A stretch of 64,000 nucleotides of DNA from Pseudomonas viridiflava (GCF_900590755.1 NZ_UUOC01000044.1:1-64000); one strand, 5' to 3'. Shown: positions 26,015 to 35,186, numbered from the stretch's first letter. Notes: generated by a model from the sequence alone, not told the origin. Made by a program: numbers and translations.

Positions 26015-26320
26015 ATGGCCAAGAAGAGCATGAAGAACCGTGAGCTGAAGCGTCAGCTCACCGTTGCCAAGTACGCCACTAAGCGTGCAGCGCTCAAAGC
26101 AATCATCGTGGATCTGAACGCAAGTCCAGAAGCACGCTGGGAAGCTACCGTAGCTCTGCAGAAGCAGCCACGTGACGCAAGCGCTGCGCGCATGCGCAAC
26201 CGCTGCCGCATCACTGGTCGTCCGCACGGCGTTTACCGCAAGTTCGGCCTCGGCCGTAACAAGCTGCGTGAAGCTGCAATGCGTGGTGACGTACCAGGTC
26301 TGGTTAAAGCCAGCTGGTAA
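26015..26320 (+). CDS. rpsN: Ribosomal protein S14, zinc-independent type
   Basis: The 101-aa protein (MAKKSMKNRELKRQLTVAKY) is the long S14 form and has no CxxC pairs, so it does not bind zinc. The start at 26015 follows GGAGTAGGAA. The in-frame ATG at 25949 lies in rplE. A 213-bp gap with two hairpins and a promoter follows, unlike the tight spacing elsewhere in the cluster. Confidence 0.97.
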   Translation: MAKKSMKNRELKRQLTVAKYATKRAALKAIIVDLNASPEARWEATVALQKQPRDASAARMRNRCRITGRPHGVYRKFGLGRNKLREAAMRGDVPGLVKASW

Positions 26321-26337
26321 TACGCCTTTCTCGCGAA

Positions 26338-26412
26338 ATTCCGGCCGATCGTGCAAGCGATTGGTCGGAATAGAGCCTGAATTTGAATCAAGCCCCTATT
26401 GGGGCTTGATTC
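26338..26412 (+). terminator. Two tandem hairpins between rpsN and rpsH
   Basis: The first stem (26338-26351 with 26358-26371) has 14 pairs including two G-U. The second is a perfect 12-bp stem, GAATCAAGCCCC (26385-26396) with GGGGCTTGATTC (26401-26412) and loop TATT. Neither has a strong U tract, so termination is uncertain. They may be processing or protein-binding structures. Confidence 0.6.
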
Positions 26413-26434
26413 ATTTCTGGGGTGCGCCTAGAAT
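26406..26434 (+). promoter_or_regulatory. Candidate internal promoter of the spc cluster, before rpsH
   Basis: TTGATT (26406-26411), 17 bp, then TAGAAT (26429-26434). The -35 lies in the 3' arm of the second hairpin. It would give rpsH-rplF-...-rpmJ their own transcript with a leader of about 90 nt. Confidence 0.6.
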
Positions 26435-26533
26435 TGCCGGCTCGCCTGAGCCCGTGTTTTCCATTTGCCCGGTTTGTTCGGCGATAAGCTGTAGCCGCAA
26501 GGCTAATTATTTTGTATTAGGAGCGTCTAGCCC

Positions 26534-26926
26534 ATGAGTATGCAGGACCCGTTAGCGGACATGCTAACTCGTATCCGTAATGCCCAGATGGCTGAAAAGC
26601 CCGTCGTAAGCATGCCATCTTCCACCGTGAAGGTAGCTGTAGCAAAAGTCCTGAAGGACGAAGGTTACATTGCGGGTTATCAGATCAGCAGCGAAACAAA
26701 ACCGCTGTTGTCCATCGAGCTGAAGTACTTCGAAGGCCGTCCAGTCATCGAAGAAGTGAAGCGCGTCAGCCGTCCAGGCTTGCGTCAGTACAAGTCCGTC
26801 GATGATCTGCCAAAAGTACGTGGCGGTCTCGGTGTGTCTATCGTCTCCACCAGCAAAGGTGTGATGACGGATCGTGCTGCGCGCGCTGCCGGTGTCGGCG
26901 GCGAAGTGCTTTGCACAGTGTTCTAA
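26534..26926 (+). CDS. rpsH: Ribosomal protein S8
   Basis: The 130-aa 16S-binding protein (MSMQDPLADMLTRIRNAQMA) is the translational repressor of the spc operon in E. coli. Here it is the first gene after a long gap, so it probably heads its own transcript. Confidence 0.97.
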   Translation: MSMQDPLADMLTRIRNAQMAEKPVVSMPSSTVKVAVAKVLKDEGYIAGYQISSETKPLLSIELKYFEGRPVIEEVKRVSRPGLRQYKSVDDLPKVRGGLGVSIVSTSKGVMTDRAARAAGVGGEVLCTVF

Positions 26927-26938
26927 GGGGGGATAAGC

Positions 26939-27472
26939 ATGTCACGCGTAGCTAAGAACCCCGTTAAGCTGCCATCAGGCGTCGAAGTTAAACTCGTCGG
27001 CCAGCAGCTTTCGGTGAAGGGTGCCAAGGGCACTCTAGATCTGAACATCCATTCGTCCGTTGAGATTGTTGAAGAAGCTGGTGAGCTGCGTTTCGCTGCT
27101 CGCAATGGCGATCAACAAACTCGCGCAATGGCCGGCACCACTCGTGCACTGGTTAACAACATGGTCCAGGGCGTAAGCCAAGGCTTCGAGCGTAAGCTCC
27201 AGCTGGTCGGTGTTGGTTACAAAGCGCAAGCAAAAGGCACAGTGCTGAACCTGGCTCTTGGCTTCTCGCACCCAGTGGATTACGAACTGCCGGAAGGCAT
27301 CACCGCTGAGACTCCCAACCAGACCGATATCTTCATCCGAGGTATCGACAAGCAGTTGGTTGGTCAAGTGGCCGCTGAGATCCGCGACTTCCGCCGTCCT
27401 GAGCCGTACAAAGGCAAAGGTGTGCGTTACGCAGACGAAGTCGTCCGCCGTAAAGAAGCCAAGAAGAAGTAG
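26939..27472 (+). CDS. rplF: Ribosomal protein L6
   Basis: The 177-aa protein (MSRVAKNPVKLPSGVEVKL) has two repeated alpha/beta domains and lies next to the sarcin-ricin loop. The C-terminal PEPYKGKGVRYADE signature is present. Confidence 0.97.
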   Translation: MSRVAKNPVKLPSGVEVKLVGQQLSVKGAKGTLDLNIHSSVEIVEEAGELRFAARNGDQQTRAMAGTTRALVNNMVQGVSQGFERKLQLVGVGYKAQAKGTVLNLALGFSHPVDYELPEGITAETPNQTDIFIRGIDKQLVGQVAAEIRDFRRPEPYKGKGVRYADEVVRRKEAKKK

Positions 27473-27482
27473 GGCATAGCTA

Positions 27483-27833
27483 ATGACCGTCAAAAAAGTT
27501 ACCCGACTGCGTCGCGCTCGCAAAGCACGCCTGAAAATGCACGAGCTAGAAGTCGTGCGTCTCTGCGTGTACCGCTCTTCGCAGCACATTTATGCCCAGG
27601 TCATTTCGGCCGACGGCAGCAAAGTCTTGGCGAGCGCCTCGACTTTGGACAAAGAACTGCGTGATGCTGCCACTGGCAACATCGACGCGGCCACTAAGGT
27701 TGGCCAGCTGGTTGCTGAGCGTGCGAAAGCCGCCGGCGTATCACAAGTGGCTTTCGACCGTTCTGGCTTCAAGTACCACGGCCGCGTCAAGGCGCTGGCT
27801 GATGCTGCTCGTGAAGGCGGGCTGGAGTTCTAA
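27483..27833 (+). CDS. rplR: Ribosomal protein L18
   Basis: The 116-aa 5S rRNA-binding protein has a basic N-terminal tail (KKVTRLRRARKARLKMHE) and ends with the FDRSGFKYHGRVKALADAAR signature. Confidence 0.97.
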   Translation: MTVKKVTRLRRARKARLKMHELEVVRLCVYRSSQHIYAQVISADGSKVLASASTLDKELRDAATGNIDAATKVGQLVAERAKAAGVSQVAFDRSGFKYHGRVKALADAAREGGLEF

Positions 27834-27836
27834 GTT

Positions 27837-28337
27837 ATGTCAAATAACGACCAAAAACGCGACGAAGGCTACATTGAGAAGCTGGTTCAAGTTAACCGCG
27901 TTGCAAAGACTGTAAAAGGCGGCCGTATCTTCACTTTCACCGCGTTGACCGTGGTTGGTGATGGTAAAGGGCGTGTTGGTTTTGGCCGTGGCAAGTCACG
28001 TGAAGTGCCTGCTGCGATCCAGAAGGCGATGGAAGCTGCTCGCCGCAACATGATCCAGGTTGATCTGAACGGCACTACTCTGCAGTACGCAATGAAGTCT
28101 GCTCATGGCGCTTCGAAGGTGTACATGCAGCCTGCTTCTGAAGGTACCGGTATCATCGCTGGCGGCGCTATGCGCGCAGTGTTGGAAGTTGCTGGTGTTC
28201 AGAACGTATTGGCCAAGTGCTATGGCTCGACTAACCCGGTAAACGTGGTTCACGCCACTTTCAAAGGTTTGAAAGCTATGCAATCTCCTGAGTCTATTGC
28301 TGCCAAGCGCGGCAAAAGTGTCAAGGAGATCTTCTGA
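27837..28337 (+). CDS. rpsE: Ribosomal protein S5
   Basis: The 166-aa protein has the double-stranded RNA-binding fold (GGRIFTFTALTVVGDGKGRV) and helps decoding accuracy and mRNA unwinding. Loop residues are those of spectinomycin-sensitive proteins as far as can be seen. Confidence 0.97.
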   Translation: MSNNDQKRDEGYIEKLVQVNRVAKTVKGGRIFTFTALTVVGDGKGRVGFGRGKSREVPAAIQKAMEAARRNMIQVDLNGTTLQYAMKSAHGASKVYMQPASEGTGIIAGGAMRAVLEVAGVQNVLAKCYGSTNPVNVVHATFKGLKAMQSPESIAAKRGKSVKEIF

Positions 28338-28339
28338 TC

Positions 28340-28516
28340 ATGGCTACCGTTAAAGTAACGCTGATCAAAAGCATGACCGGTCGCATTCCTAACCACAAAC
28401 TGTGTGTTAAAGGTCTGGGTCTGCGTCGCATCGGTCACACTGTAGAAGTGCTGGATACTCCCGAGAATCGCGGGATGATCAACAAGGCTTACTACATGCT
28501 GCGAGTCGAGGGTTAA
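28340..28516 (+). CDS. rpmD: Ribosomal protein L30
   Basis: A 58-aa gene between rpsE and rplO. The translation MATVKVTLIKSMTGRIPNHK continues to YYMLRVEG, which is L30 over its full length. AAGGAGAT (in the end of rpsE) serves as its ribosome-binding site. Confidence 0.96.
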   Translation: MATVKVTLIKSMTGRIPNHKLCVKGLGLRRIGHTVEVLDTPENRGMINKAYYMLRVEG

Positions 28517-28519
28517 TCG

Positions 28520-28954
28520 ATGAAACTCAATGATCTGAGTCCAGCGCCGGGTTCCCGTCGCGAAAAGCATCGTCCGGGCCGTGGTATCGGTAGCGGTTTG
28601 GGTAAGACTGGTGGCCGTGGCCACAAAGGTCAAACCTCCCGCTCCGGTGGCACCATTGCTCCGGGCTTTGAAGGCGGCCAACAGCCGTTGCATCGTCGTC
28701 TGCCAAAATTCGGCTTCGTTTCCCTGAAGGCCATGGACCGCGCAGAAGTGCGTCTGTCCGAGCTGGCTAAAGTGGAAGGCGACGTTGTAACTGTGCAGTC
28801 CCTGAAGGATGCCAACGTGATCAACCAAAACGTACAACGTGTGAAAATCATGTTGTCCGGTGAGGTTACTCGCGCTGTCACCATCAAAGGTATCGCAGCC
28901 ACCAAAGGTGCGCGCGCGGCTATCGAAGCAGCTGGCGGCAAGTTCGAGGAATAA
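28520..28954 (+). CDS. rplO: Ribosomal protein L15
   Basis: The 144-aa protein has a Gly/Arg-rich N-terminal extension (PGSRREKHRPGRGIGSG) and a globular C-terminal domain. secY starts directly after its stop. Confidence 0.97.
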   Translation: MKLNDLSPAPGSRREKHRPGRGIGSGLGKTGGRGHKGQTSRSGGTIAPGFEGGQQPLHRRLPKFGFVSLKAMDRAEVRLSELAKVEGDVVTVQSLKDANVINQNVQRVKIMLSGEVTRAVTIKGIAATKGARAAIEAAGGKFEE

Positions 28955-30283
28955 ATGGCTAAGCAAGGTGCTCTCTCTGCGCTCGGCAAAGGCGGTATGT
29001 CTGAACTCTGGGCTCGTCTGCGTTTTCTGTTCCTGGCGATTATCGTCTACCGAATAGGCGCACACATCCCGGTTCCAGGTATTAACCCGGAGCGACTCGC
29101 AGACCTGTTTCGACAGAATGAGGGGACCATTCTTAGCTTGTTCAACATGTTTTCCGGTGGCGCGCTGGAACGGATGAGCATCTTTGCACTGGGGATCATG
29201 CCGTACATTTCGGCATCGATCATCATGCAACTGATGACCGCCGTCAGCCCGCAACTGGAGCAGTTGAAGAAGGAAGGTGAAGCTGGCCGTCGCAAGATCA
29301 GCCAGTACACCCGCTACGGCACCGTCGTTCTGGCCCTGGTTCAAGCTATCGGCATGTCCGTTGGCTTGGCCGGTCAGGGCGTTGCTTTCTCTGCAGATAT
29401 CGGCTTCCACTTCGTTGCTGTCACCACCTTCGTGGCTGGTGCGATGTTCATGATGTGGTTAGGCGAGCAGATTACCGAGCGCGGTGTTGGTAACGGTATC
29501 TCGATGTTGATTTTCGCAGGTATCGTCGCCGGTCTTCCGAGAGCGATTGGGCAGTCTTTCGAGTCTGCACGTCAGGGTGATATCAATATCTTCGCCTTGG
29601 TCGCCATCGGTCTGCTGGCAGTAGCGATCATCGGTTTCGTGGTGTTCATTGAGCGTGGTCAGCGTCGTATCGCTGTTCACTACGCCAAGCGTCAGCAGGG
29701 CCGCAAGGTCTTCGCTGCGCAGACCAGCCACTTGCCTTTGAAAGTGAATATGGCTGGCGTTATTCCAGCTATTTTCGCGAGCAGCATCTTGCTGTTCCCG
29801 GCTTCGTTGGGTGCCTGGTTCGGCCAGTCTGAAGGTATGGGCTGGTTGCAGGACATCTCACAGTCGATCGCTCCTGGTCAGCCGTTGAATATTCTGCTGT
29901 TTAGTGCAGGGATTATTTTCTTCTGCTTCTTCTATACGGCGTTGATGTTCAATCCGAAAGACGTAGCGGAAAACCTGAAGAAGTCCGGTGCCTTTATTCC
30001 GGGTATCCGTCCAGGTGAGCAGTCTGCACGCTATATTGATGGCGTTCTGACCCGCTTGACCATGTTCGGTGCTCTATATATGACGGCCGTCTGCTTGCTC
30101 CCCCAGTTCCTGGTGGTCGCAGCAAACGTACCGTTCTACCTTGGCGGGACCTCGTTGCTGATCGTGGTAGTGGTTGTTATGGACTTCATGTCCCAAGTAC
30201 AATCGCACCTCGTTTCGCACCAGTACGAATCCCTGATGAAGAAAGCCAACCTGAAGGGCTACGGCAGCGGCATGCTGCGCTGA
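28955..30283 (+). CDS. secY: SecY, protein-conducting channel
   Basis: The 442-aa inner-membrane protein has ten predicted transmembrane segments, with the plug and lateral gate region after [14 protein letters not shown] and the cytoplasmic loops that bind SecA and ribosomes. With SecE (3206-3574) it forms the Sec translocon. It sits in the spc cluster with zero spacing from rplO, so membrane insertion capacity is made together with ribosomes. Confidence 0.98.
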
Positions 30284-30311
30284 AGCACCCATAAGGTTCG
30301 AGGAGCTGGTA

Positions 30312-30428
30312 ATGAAAGTTCGTGCATCGGTGAAAAAGCTGTGCCGTAACTGCAAGATTATTCGCCGCGAAGGTGTTGTTCGAGTAATTTGCAGCGCGGA
30401 ACCACGTCATAAACAGCGCCAAGGCTGA
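30312..30428 (+). CDS. rpmJ: Ribosomal protein L36, zinc-binding type
   Basis: The 38-aa protein [20 protein letters not shown] ... HKQRQG keeps Cys11, Cys14, Cys27 and His33, the zinc ribbon of the C+ form. GAGGAGCT lies before the ATG. Last gene of the spc group, followed by a hairpin. Confidence 0.96.
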
Positions 30429-30446
30429 TTGTGATTTGTGCTTAAG

Positions 30447-30470
30447 CCCAGCAGCTAGTGCGCTGCTGGG
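30447..30470 (+). terminator. Hairpin after rpmJ, possible terminator
   Basis: The 8-bp stem CCCAGCAG (30447-30454) and CTGCTGGG (30463-30470) is followed by TTGATTATTTGTTATT, a broken U tract. It lies 18 bp after the rpmJ stop and directly before a promoter. Confidence 0.65.
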
Positions 30471-30499
30471 TTGATTATTTGTTATTACAGCGATATTAT
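30471..30499 (+). promoter_or_regulatory. Sigma-70 promoter of the alpha operon
   Basis: TTGATT (30471-30476), 17 bp, then TATTAT (30494-30499). Start predicted about 50 nt before rpsM. The -35 abuts the rpmJ hairpin. Confidence 0.7.
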
Positions 30500-30558
30500 C
30501 TCGCGCCCTATTTCTTGGCTTCCGGGGCGTAGGTAGCTGTCAATTGGAGTCCCACTGA

Positions 30559-30915
30559 ATGGCCCGTATTGCAGGCGTTAACATTCCAGATAACAAGCAT
30601 ACTGTTATCTCGTTGACCTACATCTATGGTGTTGGTCGCACCACTGCACAGAAAATCTGTGCAACCACTGGGGTTAACCCAGCGGTAAAGATCAAAGATC
30701 TGAGCGACGAGCAGATTGAACAGCTGCGTGGCGAAGTGGCGAAGTTCACCACTGAAGGTGACCTGCGTCGCGAAATCAACATGAAAATCAAGCGCTTGAT
30801 GGATTTGGGCTGCTACCGCGGTCTGCGCCATCGTCGTGGTCTTCCAGTGCGCGGTCAGCGTACCAAGACCAACGCGCGTACTCGCAAAGGTCCGCGTAAG
30901 CCGATCCGCAAGTAA
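30559..30915 (+). CDS. rpsM: Ribosomal protein S13
   Basis: The 118-aa protein (MARIAGVNIPDNKHTVISLT) of the 30S head forms bridges to L5 and contacts P-site tRNA with its basic tail (KTNARTRKGPRKPIRK). First gene of rpsM-rpsK-rpsD-rpoA-rplQ. Confidence 0.97.
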   Translation: MARIAGVNIPDNKHTVISLTYIYGVGRTTAQKICATTGVNPAVKIKDLSDEQIEQLRGEVAKFTTEGDLRREINMKIKRLMDLGCYRGLRHRRGLPVRGQRTKTNARTRKGPRKPIRK

Positions 30916-30945
30916 TCGCACCAGCGCAACGACAGGAATTTAGTC

Positions 30946-31335
30946 ATGGCAAAACCTGCTGCTCGTCCTCGTAAAAAAGTTAAAAAGACGGTGGTTGATG
31001 GCATCGCCCACATCCACGCTTCTTTTAACAACACAATCGTCACCATCACCGATCGTCAAGGTAACGCGCTTTCTTGGGCTACCTCCGGCGGTTCGGGTTT
31101 CCGCGGTTCACGTAAGTCCACCCCGTTCGCTGCTCAAGTAGCTGCTGAACGTGCTGGTCAAGCTGCGCTGGAATACGGTCTGAAGAACCTCGACGTTAAC
31201 GTCAAGGGTCCAGGTCCAGGTCGTGAGTCTGCTGTCCGTGCTTTGAACGGCTGTGGCTATAAGATCGCCAGCATCACCGACGTGACGCCAATCCCGCACA
31301 ACGGGTGCCGTCCGCCGAAGAAGCGCCGCGTGTAA
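30946..31335 (+). CDS. rpsK: Ribosomal protein S11
   Basis: The 129-aa platform protein has the conserved HNGCRPPKKRRV C-terminus and a basic N-terminal tail. It sits next to the mRNA exit and Shine-Dalgarno helix. Confidence 0.97.
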   Translation: MAKPAARPRKKVKKTVVDGIAHIHASFNNTIVTITDRQGNALSWATSGGSGFRGSRKSTPFAAQVAAERAGQAALEYGLKNLDVNVKGPGPGRESAVRALNGCGYKIASITDVTPIPHNGCRPPKKRRV

Positions 31336-31353
31336 TCCAGGAGACTGTAAGAA

Positions 31354-31974
31354 ATGGCTCGTTACATTGGTCCAAAATGCAAACTTGCTCGTCGTGAAGG
31401 CACCGATCTCTTTTTGAAGAGCGGCGTTCGCGCTATCGAATCCAAGTGCAACATCGAAGCAGCTCCAGGTATCCACGGCCAACGCCGCGGTCGCCAGTCC
31501 GATTACGGTACTCAGCTGCGTGAGAAACAAAAAGTACGTCGTATCTATGGCGTTCTCGAGCGTCAATTCAGCGGTTACTACAAAGAAGCTGCCGGCAAGA
31601 AAGGCGCTACTGGTGAGAACCTGCTGCAACTGCTCGAATGCCGCCTGGACAACGTTGTATATCGCATGGGCTTCGGCTCGACGCGTGCAGAATCCCGTCA
31701 ATTGGTTTCGCACAAGTCGGTCAGCGTAAACGGTAAAACCGTTAACGTACCTTCGTACCAGGTTCGTGCTGGTGACGTGGTTGCTATCCGCGAGAAGGCT
31801 AAGAACCAACTGCGCATTGTCCAAGCTCTCGATCTGTGTGCCCAACGTGGCCGCGTAGAATGGGTAGAAGTAGACACTGAGAAGAAATCTGGCGTCTTCA
31901 AAAACGTTCCAGCTCGCAGTGATCTGTCCGCCGACATCAACGAAAGCCTGATTGTCGAGCTCTACTCCAAGTAA
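31354..31974 (+). CDS. rpsD: Ribosomal protein S4
   Basis: The 206-aa primary 16S-binding protein has an N-terminal domain and an S4 RNA-binding domain (VYRMGFGSTRAESRQLVSHK). It is the repressor of the alpha operon in E. coli. The N-terminal Cys pattern is reduced (C9, C31), so this is the zinc-free form. Confidence 0.97.
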   Translation: MARYIGPKCKLARREGTDLFLKSGVRAIESKCNIEAAPGIHGQRRGRQSDYGTQLREKQKVRRIYGVLERQFSGYYKEAAGKKGATGENLLQLLECRLDNVVYRMGFGSTRAESRQLVSHKSVSVNGKTVNVPSYQVRAGDVVAIREKAKNQLRIVQALDLCAQRGRVEWVEVDTEKKSGVFKNVPARSDLSADINESLIVELYSK

Positions 31975-31996
31975 GGGCTAGAAAATAGGTGCATCC

Positions 31997-32998
31997 ATGC
32001 AGATTTCGGTAAATGAGTTTCTGACACCCCGCCACATTGATGTGCAGGTTGTCAGTCCAACCCGCGCCAAAATCACTCTCGAGCCTCTCGAGCGTGGTTT
32101 CGGCCATACCCTGGGCAACGCGCTGCGCCGCATCCTGTTGTCCTCCATGCCCGGCTGTGCAGTAGTCGAGGCCGAGATTGACGGTGTACTCCATGAGTAC
32201 AGCGCCATCGAAGGTGTACAGGAAGACGTAATTGAAATCCTGTTGAACCTTAAAGGTCTGGCTATCAAGCTGCACGGTCGAGACGAAGTTACGCTGACCT
32301 TGTCGAAGAAGGGTTCGGGGGTGGTTACCGCTGCCGATATTCAGCTGGATCATGATGTCGAGATCGTTAATCCCGATCACGTAATCGCTAACCTGGCGTC
32401 TAACGGCGCCTTGAACATGAAGCTCACCGTAGCTCGTGGTCGTGGTTATGAACCAGCAGACTCGCGTCAGAGCGATGAAGACGAAAGCCGCAGCATCGGT
32501 CGCTTGCAGCTTGACTCTTCGTTCAGCCCGGTTCGCCGTATTGCATACGTGGTGGAAAACGCCCGTGTCGAGCAGCGTACTAACCTGGACAAGCTGGTTA
32601 TTGATCTGGAAACCAACGGTACTCTGGATCCGGAAGAGGCTATCCGTCGTGCTGCAACCATTCTGCAACAGCAGTTGGCTGCGTTCGTCGACCTCAAAGG
32701 TGACAGTGAGCCAGTGGTAATCGAACAGGAAGACGAGATCGATCCGATCCTGCTCCGTCCGGTTGACGATTTGGAACTGACTGTACGTTCGGCCAACTGC
32801 CTCAAGGCGGAGAACATTTACTACATCGGCGACCTGATTCAGCGCACCGAAGTAGAATTGTTGAAGACTCCAAACCTTGGCAAGAAGTCCTTGACTGAGA
32901 TCAAAGACGTCCTGGCTTCCCGTGGTCTGTCCCTCGGCATGCGCCTCGACAACTGGCCGCCGGCAAGTCTTAAGAAGGACGACAAGGCGACTGCCTGA
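31997..32998 (+). CDS. rpoA: RNA polymerase alpha subunit
   Basis: The 333-aa protein has an assembly domain (1-235, with LERGFGHTLGNALRRILLSS), a flexible linker, and a C-terminal domain (about 250-325) that binds UP elements and activators. Full length, in the conserved place between rpsD and rplQ. Confidence 0.98.
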   Translation: MQISVNEFLTPRHIDVQVVSPTRAKITLEPLERGFGHTLGNALRRILLSSMPGCAVVEAEIDGVLHEYSAIEGVQEDVIEILLNLKGLAIKLHGRDEVTLTLSKKGSGVVTAADIQLDHDVEIVNPDHVIANLASNGALNMKLTVARGRGYEPADSRQSDEDESRSIGRLQLDSSFSPVRRIAYVVENARVEQRTNLDKLVIDLETNGTLDPEEAIRRAATILQQQLAAFVDLKGDSEPVVIEQEDEIDPILLRPVDDLELTVRSANCLKAENIYYIGDLIQRTEVELLKTPNLGKKSLTEIKDVLASRGLSLGMRLDNWPPASLKKDDKATA

Positions 32999-33040
32999 TC
33001 GTCGTAATCACCGAACGTTGTGTTTGGTAAGGAATGAACC

Positions 33041-33427
33041 ATGCGTCATCGTAAAAGTGGTCGTCACCTGAGCCGGACTAGCTCGCACCGTAAGGCCATG
33101 TTTCAAAACATGGCGGTGTCGCTGTTCGAGCACGAGCTGATCAAAACTACACTGCCGAAAGCTAAAGAACTGCGTCGCGTTGCTGAGCCGCTGATCACTT
33201 TGGCCAAAACAGACAGCCTGGCTAACCGCCGTCTGGCTTTCGACCGTACTCGTTCGAAAGCAATCGTTGGCAAGCTGTTCAACGATCTGGGCAAGCGTTA
33301 TGCAACCCGCGAGGGTGGCTACCTGCGCATCCTCAAGTGCGGTTTCCGCACTGGCGACAACGCGCCTATGGCGTACGTCGAGCTGGTTGATCGTCCTGCT
33401 GGCGGTGAAGCTGTATCCGCTGAGTAA
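33041..33427 (+). CDS. rplQ: Ribosomal protein L17
   Basis: The 128-aa protein (MRHRKSGRHLSRTSSHRKAM) lies near the exit tunnel. Last gene of the ribosomal block, closed by a strong terminator. Confidence 0.97.
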   Translation: MRHRKSGRHLSRTSSHRKAMFQNMAVSLFEHELIKTTLPKAKELRRVAEPLITLAKTDSLANRRLAFDRTRSKAIVGKLFNDLGKRYATREGGYLRILKCGFRTGDNAPMAYVELVDRPAGGEAVSAE

Positions 33428-33447
33428 GACGTCAGTCTGAAACAAAG

Positions 33448-33473
33448 AACCGGGCCTAGCGCCCGGTTTTTTG
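33448..33473 (+). terminator. Terminator of the alpha operon
   Basis: The stem AACCGGGC (33448-33455) and GCCCGGTT (33461-33468) is followed by a T run. It lies about 20 bp after rplQ. Confidence 0.92.
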
Positions 33474-33664
33474 TGCCCGTGAGAAAAGCACCGTTTGTAC
33501 AAGCTTCCCTACACAGCTCTCTGCAATATGTCGGCGGCGAGGGTGTTAGTAATTTTCTATCGACGGCTACAACTTAATGAATTTGTGGCTGTAACGTGGA
33601 TGATCAATACTCCCTCCCAGCCAATTAGCCGGCAGTTCAAAGACTGACAGAGGAAGTAGATTTC

Positions 33665-35113
33665 ATGAGCCAGAATAAAACGCTTACAACCGCCAGCGGC
33701 GCGCCTGTAGCTGATAACCAGAATTCCCGCTCAGCTGGCCCGCGTGGTCCGTTGTTGCTTGATGATTTTCATCTCATCGAAAAGCTCGCACATTTCAACC
33801 GTGAGAACATTCCTGAACGCCGCGTCCATGCGAAAGGCTCGGGTGCCCACGGTACGTTCACTGTCAGCCGTGATATCACCCAGTACACCAGTGCCAAGCT
33901 GTTCGAGGCGGTAGGCAAGCAGACGCCGATTTTTCTGCGCTTCTCCACGGTGGGTGGCGAGCGTGGTTCGGCTGACACCGAGCGCGATCCGCGCGGTTTC
34001 GCGCTGAAGTTCTATACCGAAGAAGGCAACTGGGACATCGTCGGCAACAACACGCCTGTGTTCTTCATTCGCGACCCTCTGAAATTCCCTGATTTCATCC
34101 ACACGCAAAAGCGCCTGCCTCAGACGAACCTGAAAAGTGGCCAAATGATGTGGGACTTCTGGTCGCATTCGCCTGAAGCGTTGCACCAGGTCACCATTCT
34201 GTTTTCAGATCGTGGCATTCCTGACGGCTACCGTCACATGCACGGCTTCGGCAGCCACACCTACAGTCTGATCAGCGCTGCTGGTGAGCGTCATTGGGTC
34301 AAATGGCACTACAAGACCAAGCAGGGCATCAAGAACCTCGCTCCAGCTGATGCTGCGCGTATCGCGGGCACTGATCCTGACTACGCCCAGCGTGATCTGT
34401 TCGGCGCTATCGAGAAGGGTGACTTCCCGAAATGGAGCGTGTGCATTCAGTTGATGACCGAGGCACAAGCTGCTGCCCACCACGAAAACCCGTTCGACGT
34501 GACCAAAACCTGGTCGCAGAAAGAGTACCCGCTGATTGAAGTTGGTGAGCTGGAACTCAACCGCAACCCGCTGAACTACTTTGCTGAAGTGGAGCAAGCT
34601 GCGTTCGGCCCGAGCAACATGGTGCCGGGTGTTGGCTTGTCCCCAGACCGCATGCTGCAGGGTCGTGTATTTGCCTACGCGGATGCGCACCGTTATCGAG
34701 TCGGTACCAACCACCAGCAACTGCCGATCAATGCGCCGGTGAACCCTGTTCACAGCTATCAGCGTGACGGCTCCATGGCGTTTGGCACCAACGGCGGTTC
34801 GGCTCCCAACTACGAGCCAAACAGCTACTCAGACGCGCCCAAACAGGACTCTCGCTATGGGGAGCCAGCACTGGCGCTTAGCGGCGCGGCTGATCGCTTT
34901 GATCATCGCGTGGATGGCGACTACTACAGCCAGGCTGGCAAACTGTTCAACCTGATGAATGATGATCAGAAAGCGCTGCTCATCAATAACATTGCAGGTG
35001 CGATGGGCGGCGTTTCCAGCGATGTCGTGCAGCGTCAGTTGCAGCATTTCTACAAAGCCGATCCAGCTTATGGCGATGGCGTGGCCAAGGCGTTGGGCGT
35101 TCAGCTGGGCTGA
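33665..35113 (+). CDS. katA: KatA, monofunctional haem catalase
   Basis: The 482-aa protein is a small-subunit (clade 3) catalase, the main vegetative catalase of pseudomonads. The distal His55 lies in RRVHAKGSGAHG, and the proximal haem Tyr in RVFAYADAHRYRVGTN. No signal peptide is seen. GAGGAAG precedes the ATG. It is in the same place as in P. aeruginosa (after rplQ, before the ferritin gene), where it supports peroxide resistance. I see no clear OxyR site in the 190 bp upstream. Confidence 0.97.
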   Translation: MSQNKTLTTASGAPVADNQNSRSAGPRGPLLLDDFHLIEKLAHFNRENIPERRVHAKGSGAHGTFTVSRDITQYTSAKLFEAVGKQTPIFLRFSTVGGERGSADTERDPRGFALKFYTEEGNWDIVGNNTPVFFIRDPLKFPDFIHTQKRLPQTNLKSGQMMWDFWSHSPEALHQVTILFSDRGIPDGYRHMHGFGSHTYSLISAAGERHWVKWHYKTKQGIKNLAPADAARIAGTDPDYAQRDLFGAIEKGDFPKWSVCIQLMTEAQAAAHHENPFDVTKTWSQKEYPLIEVGELELNRNPLNYFAEVEQAAFGPSNMVPGVGLSPDRMLQGRVFAYADAHRYRVGTNHQQLPINAPVNPVHSYQRDGSMAFGTNGGSAPNYEPNSYSDAPKQDSRYGEPALALSGAADRFDHRVDGDYYSQAGKLFNLMNDDQKALLINNIAGAMGGVSSDVVQRQLQHFYKADPAYGDGVAKALGVQLG

Positions 35114-35130
35114 GTCGAAGTGATAAACAG

Positions 35131-35155
35131 AACCGCCCTCATTTGGGCGGTTTTT
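35131..35155 (+). terminator. Terminator after katA
   Basis: The stem AACCGCCC (35131-35138) and GGGCGGTT (35145-35152) is followed by a T run, 17 bp after katA. The ferritin gene is therefore a separate unit. Confidence 0.9.
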
Positions 35156-35186
35156 CGCATCAAAAGCCCCATTTTTCGATGCTTTT

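Noticed and set aside
26172..26537. Plus-strand frame across the rpsN-rpsH gap
   Set aside because: It begins out of frame inside rpsN, has no ribosome-binding site, and runs through two hairpins and a promoter.
33474..33664. OxyR site upstream of katA
   Set aside because: No ATAG/CTAT series with the proper 7-bp spacing could be seen, so peroxide control is not claimed from the sequence.
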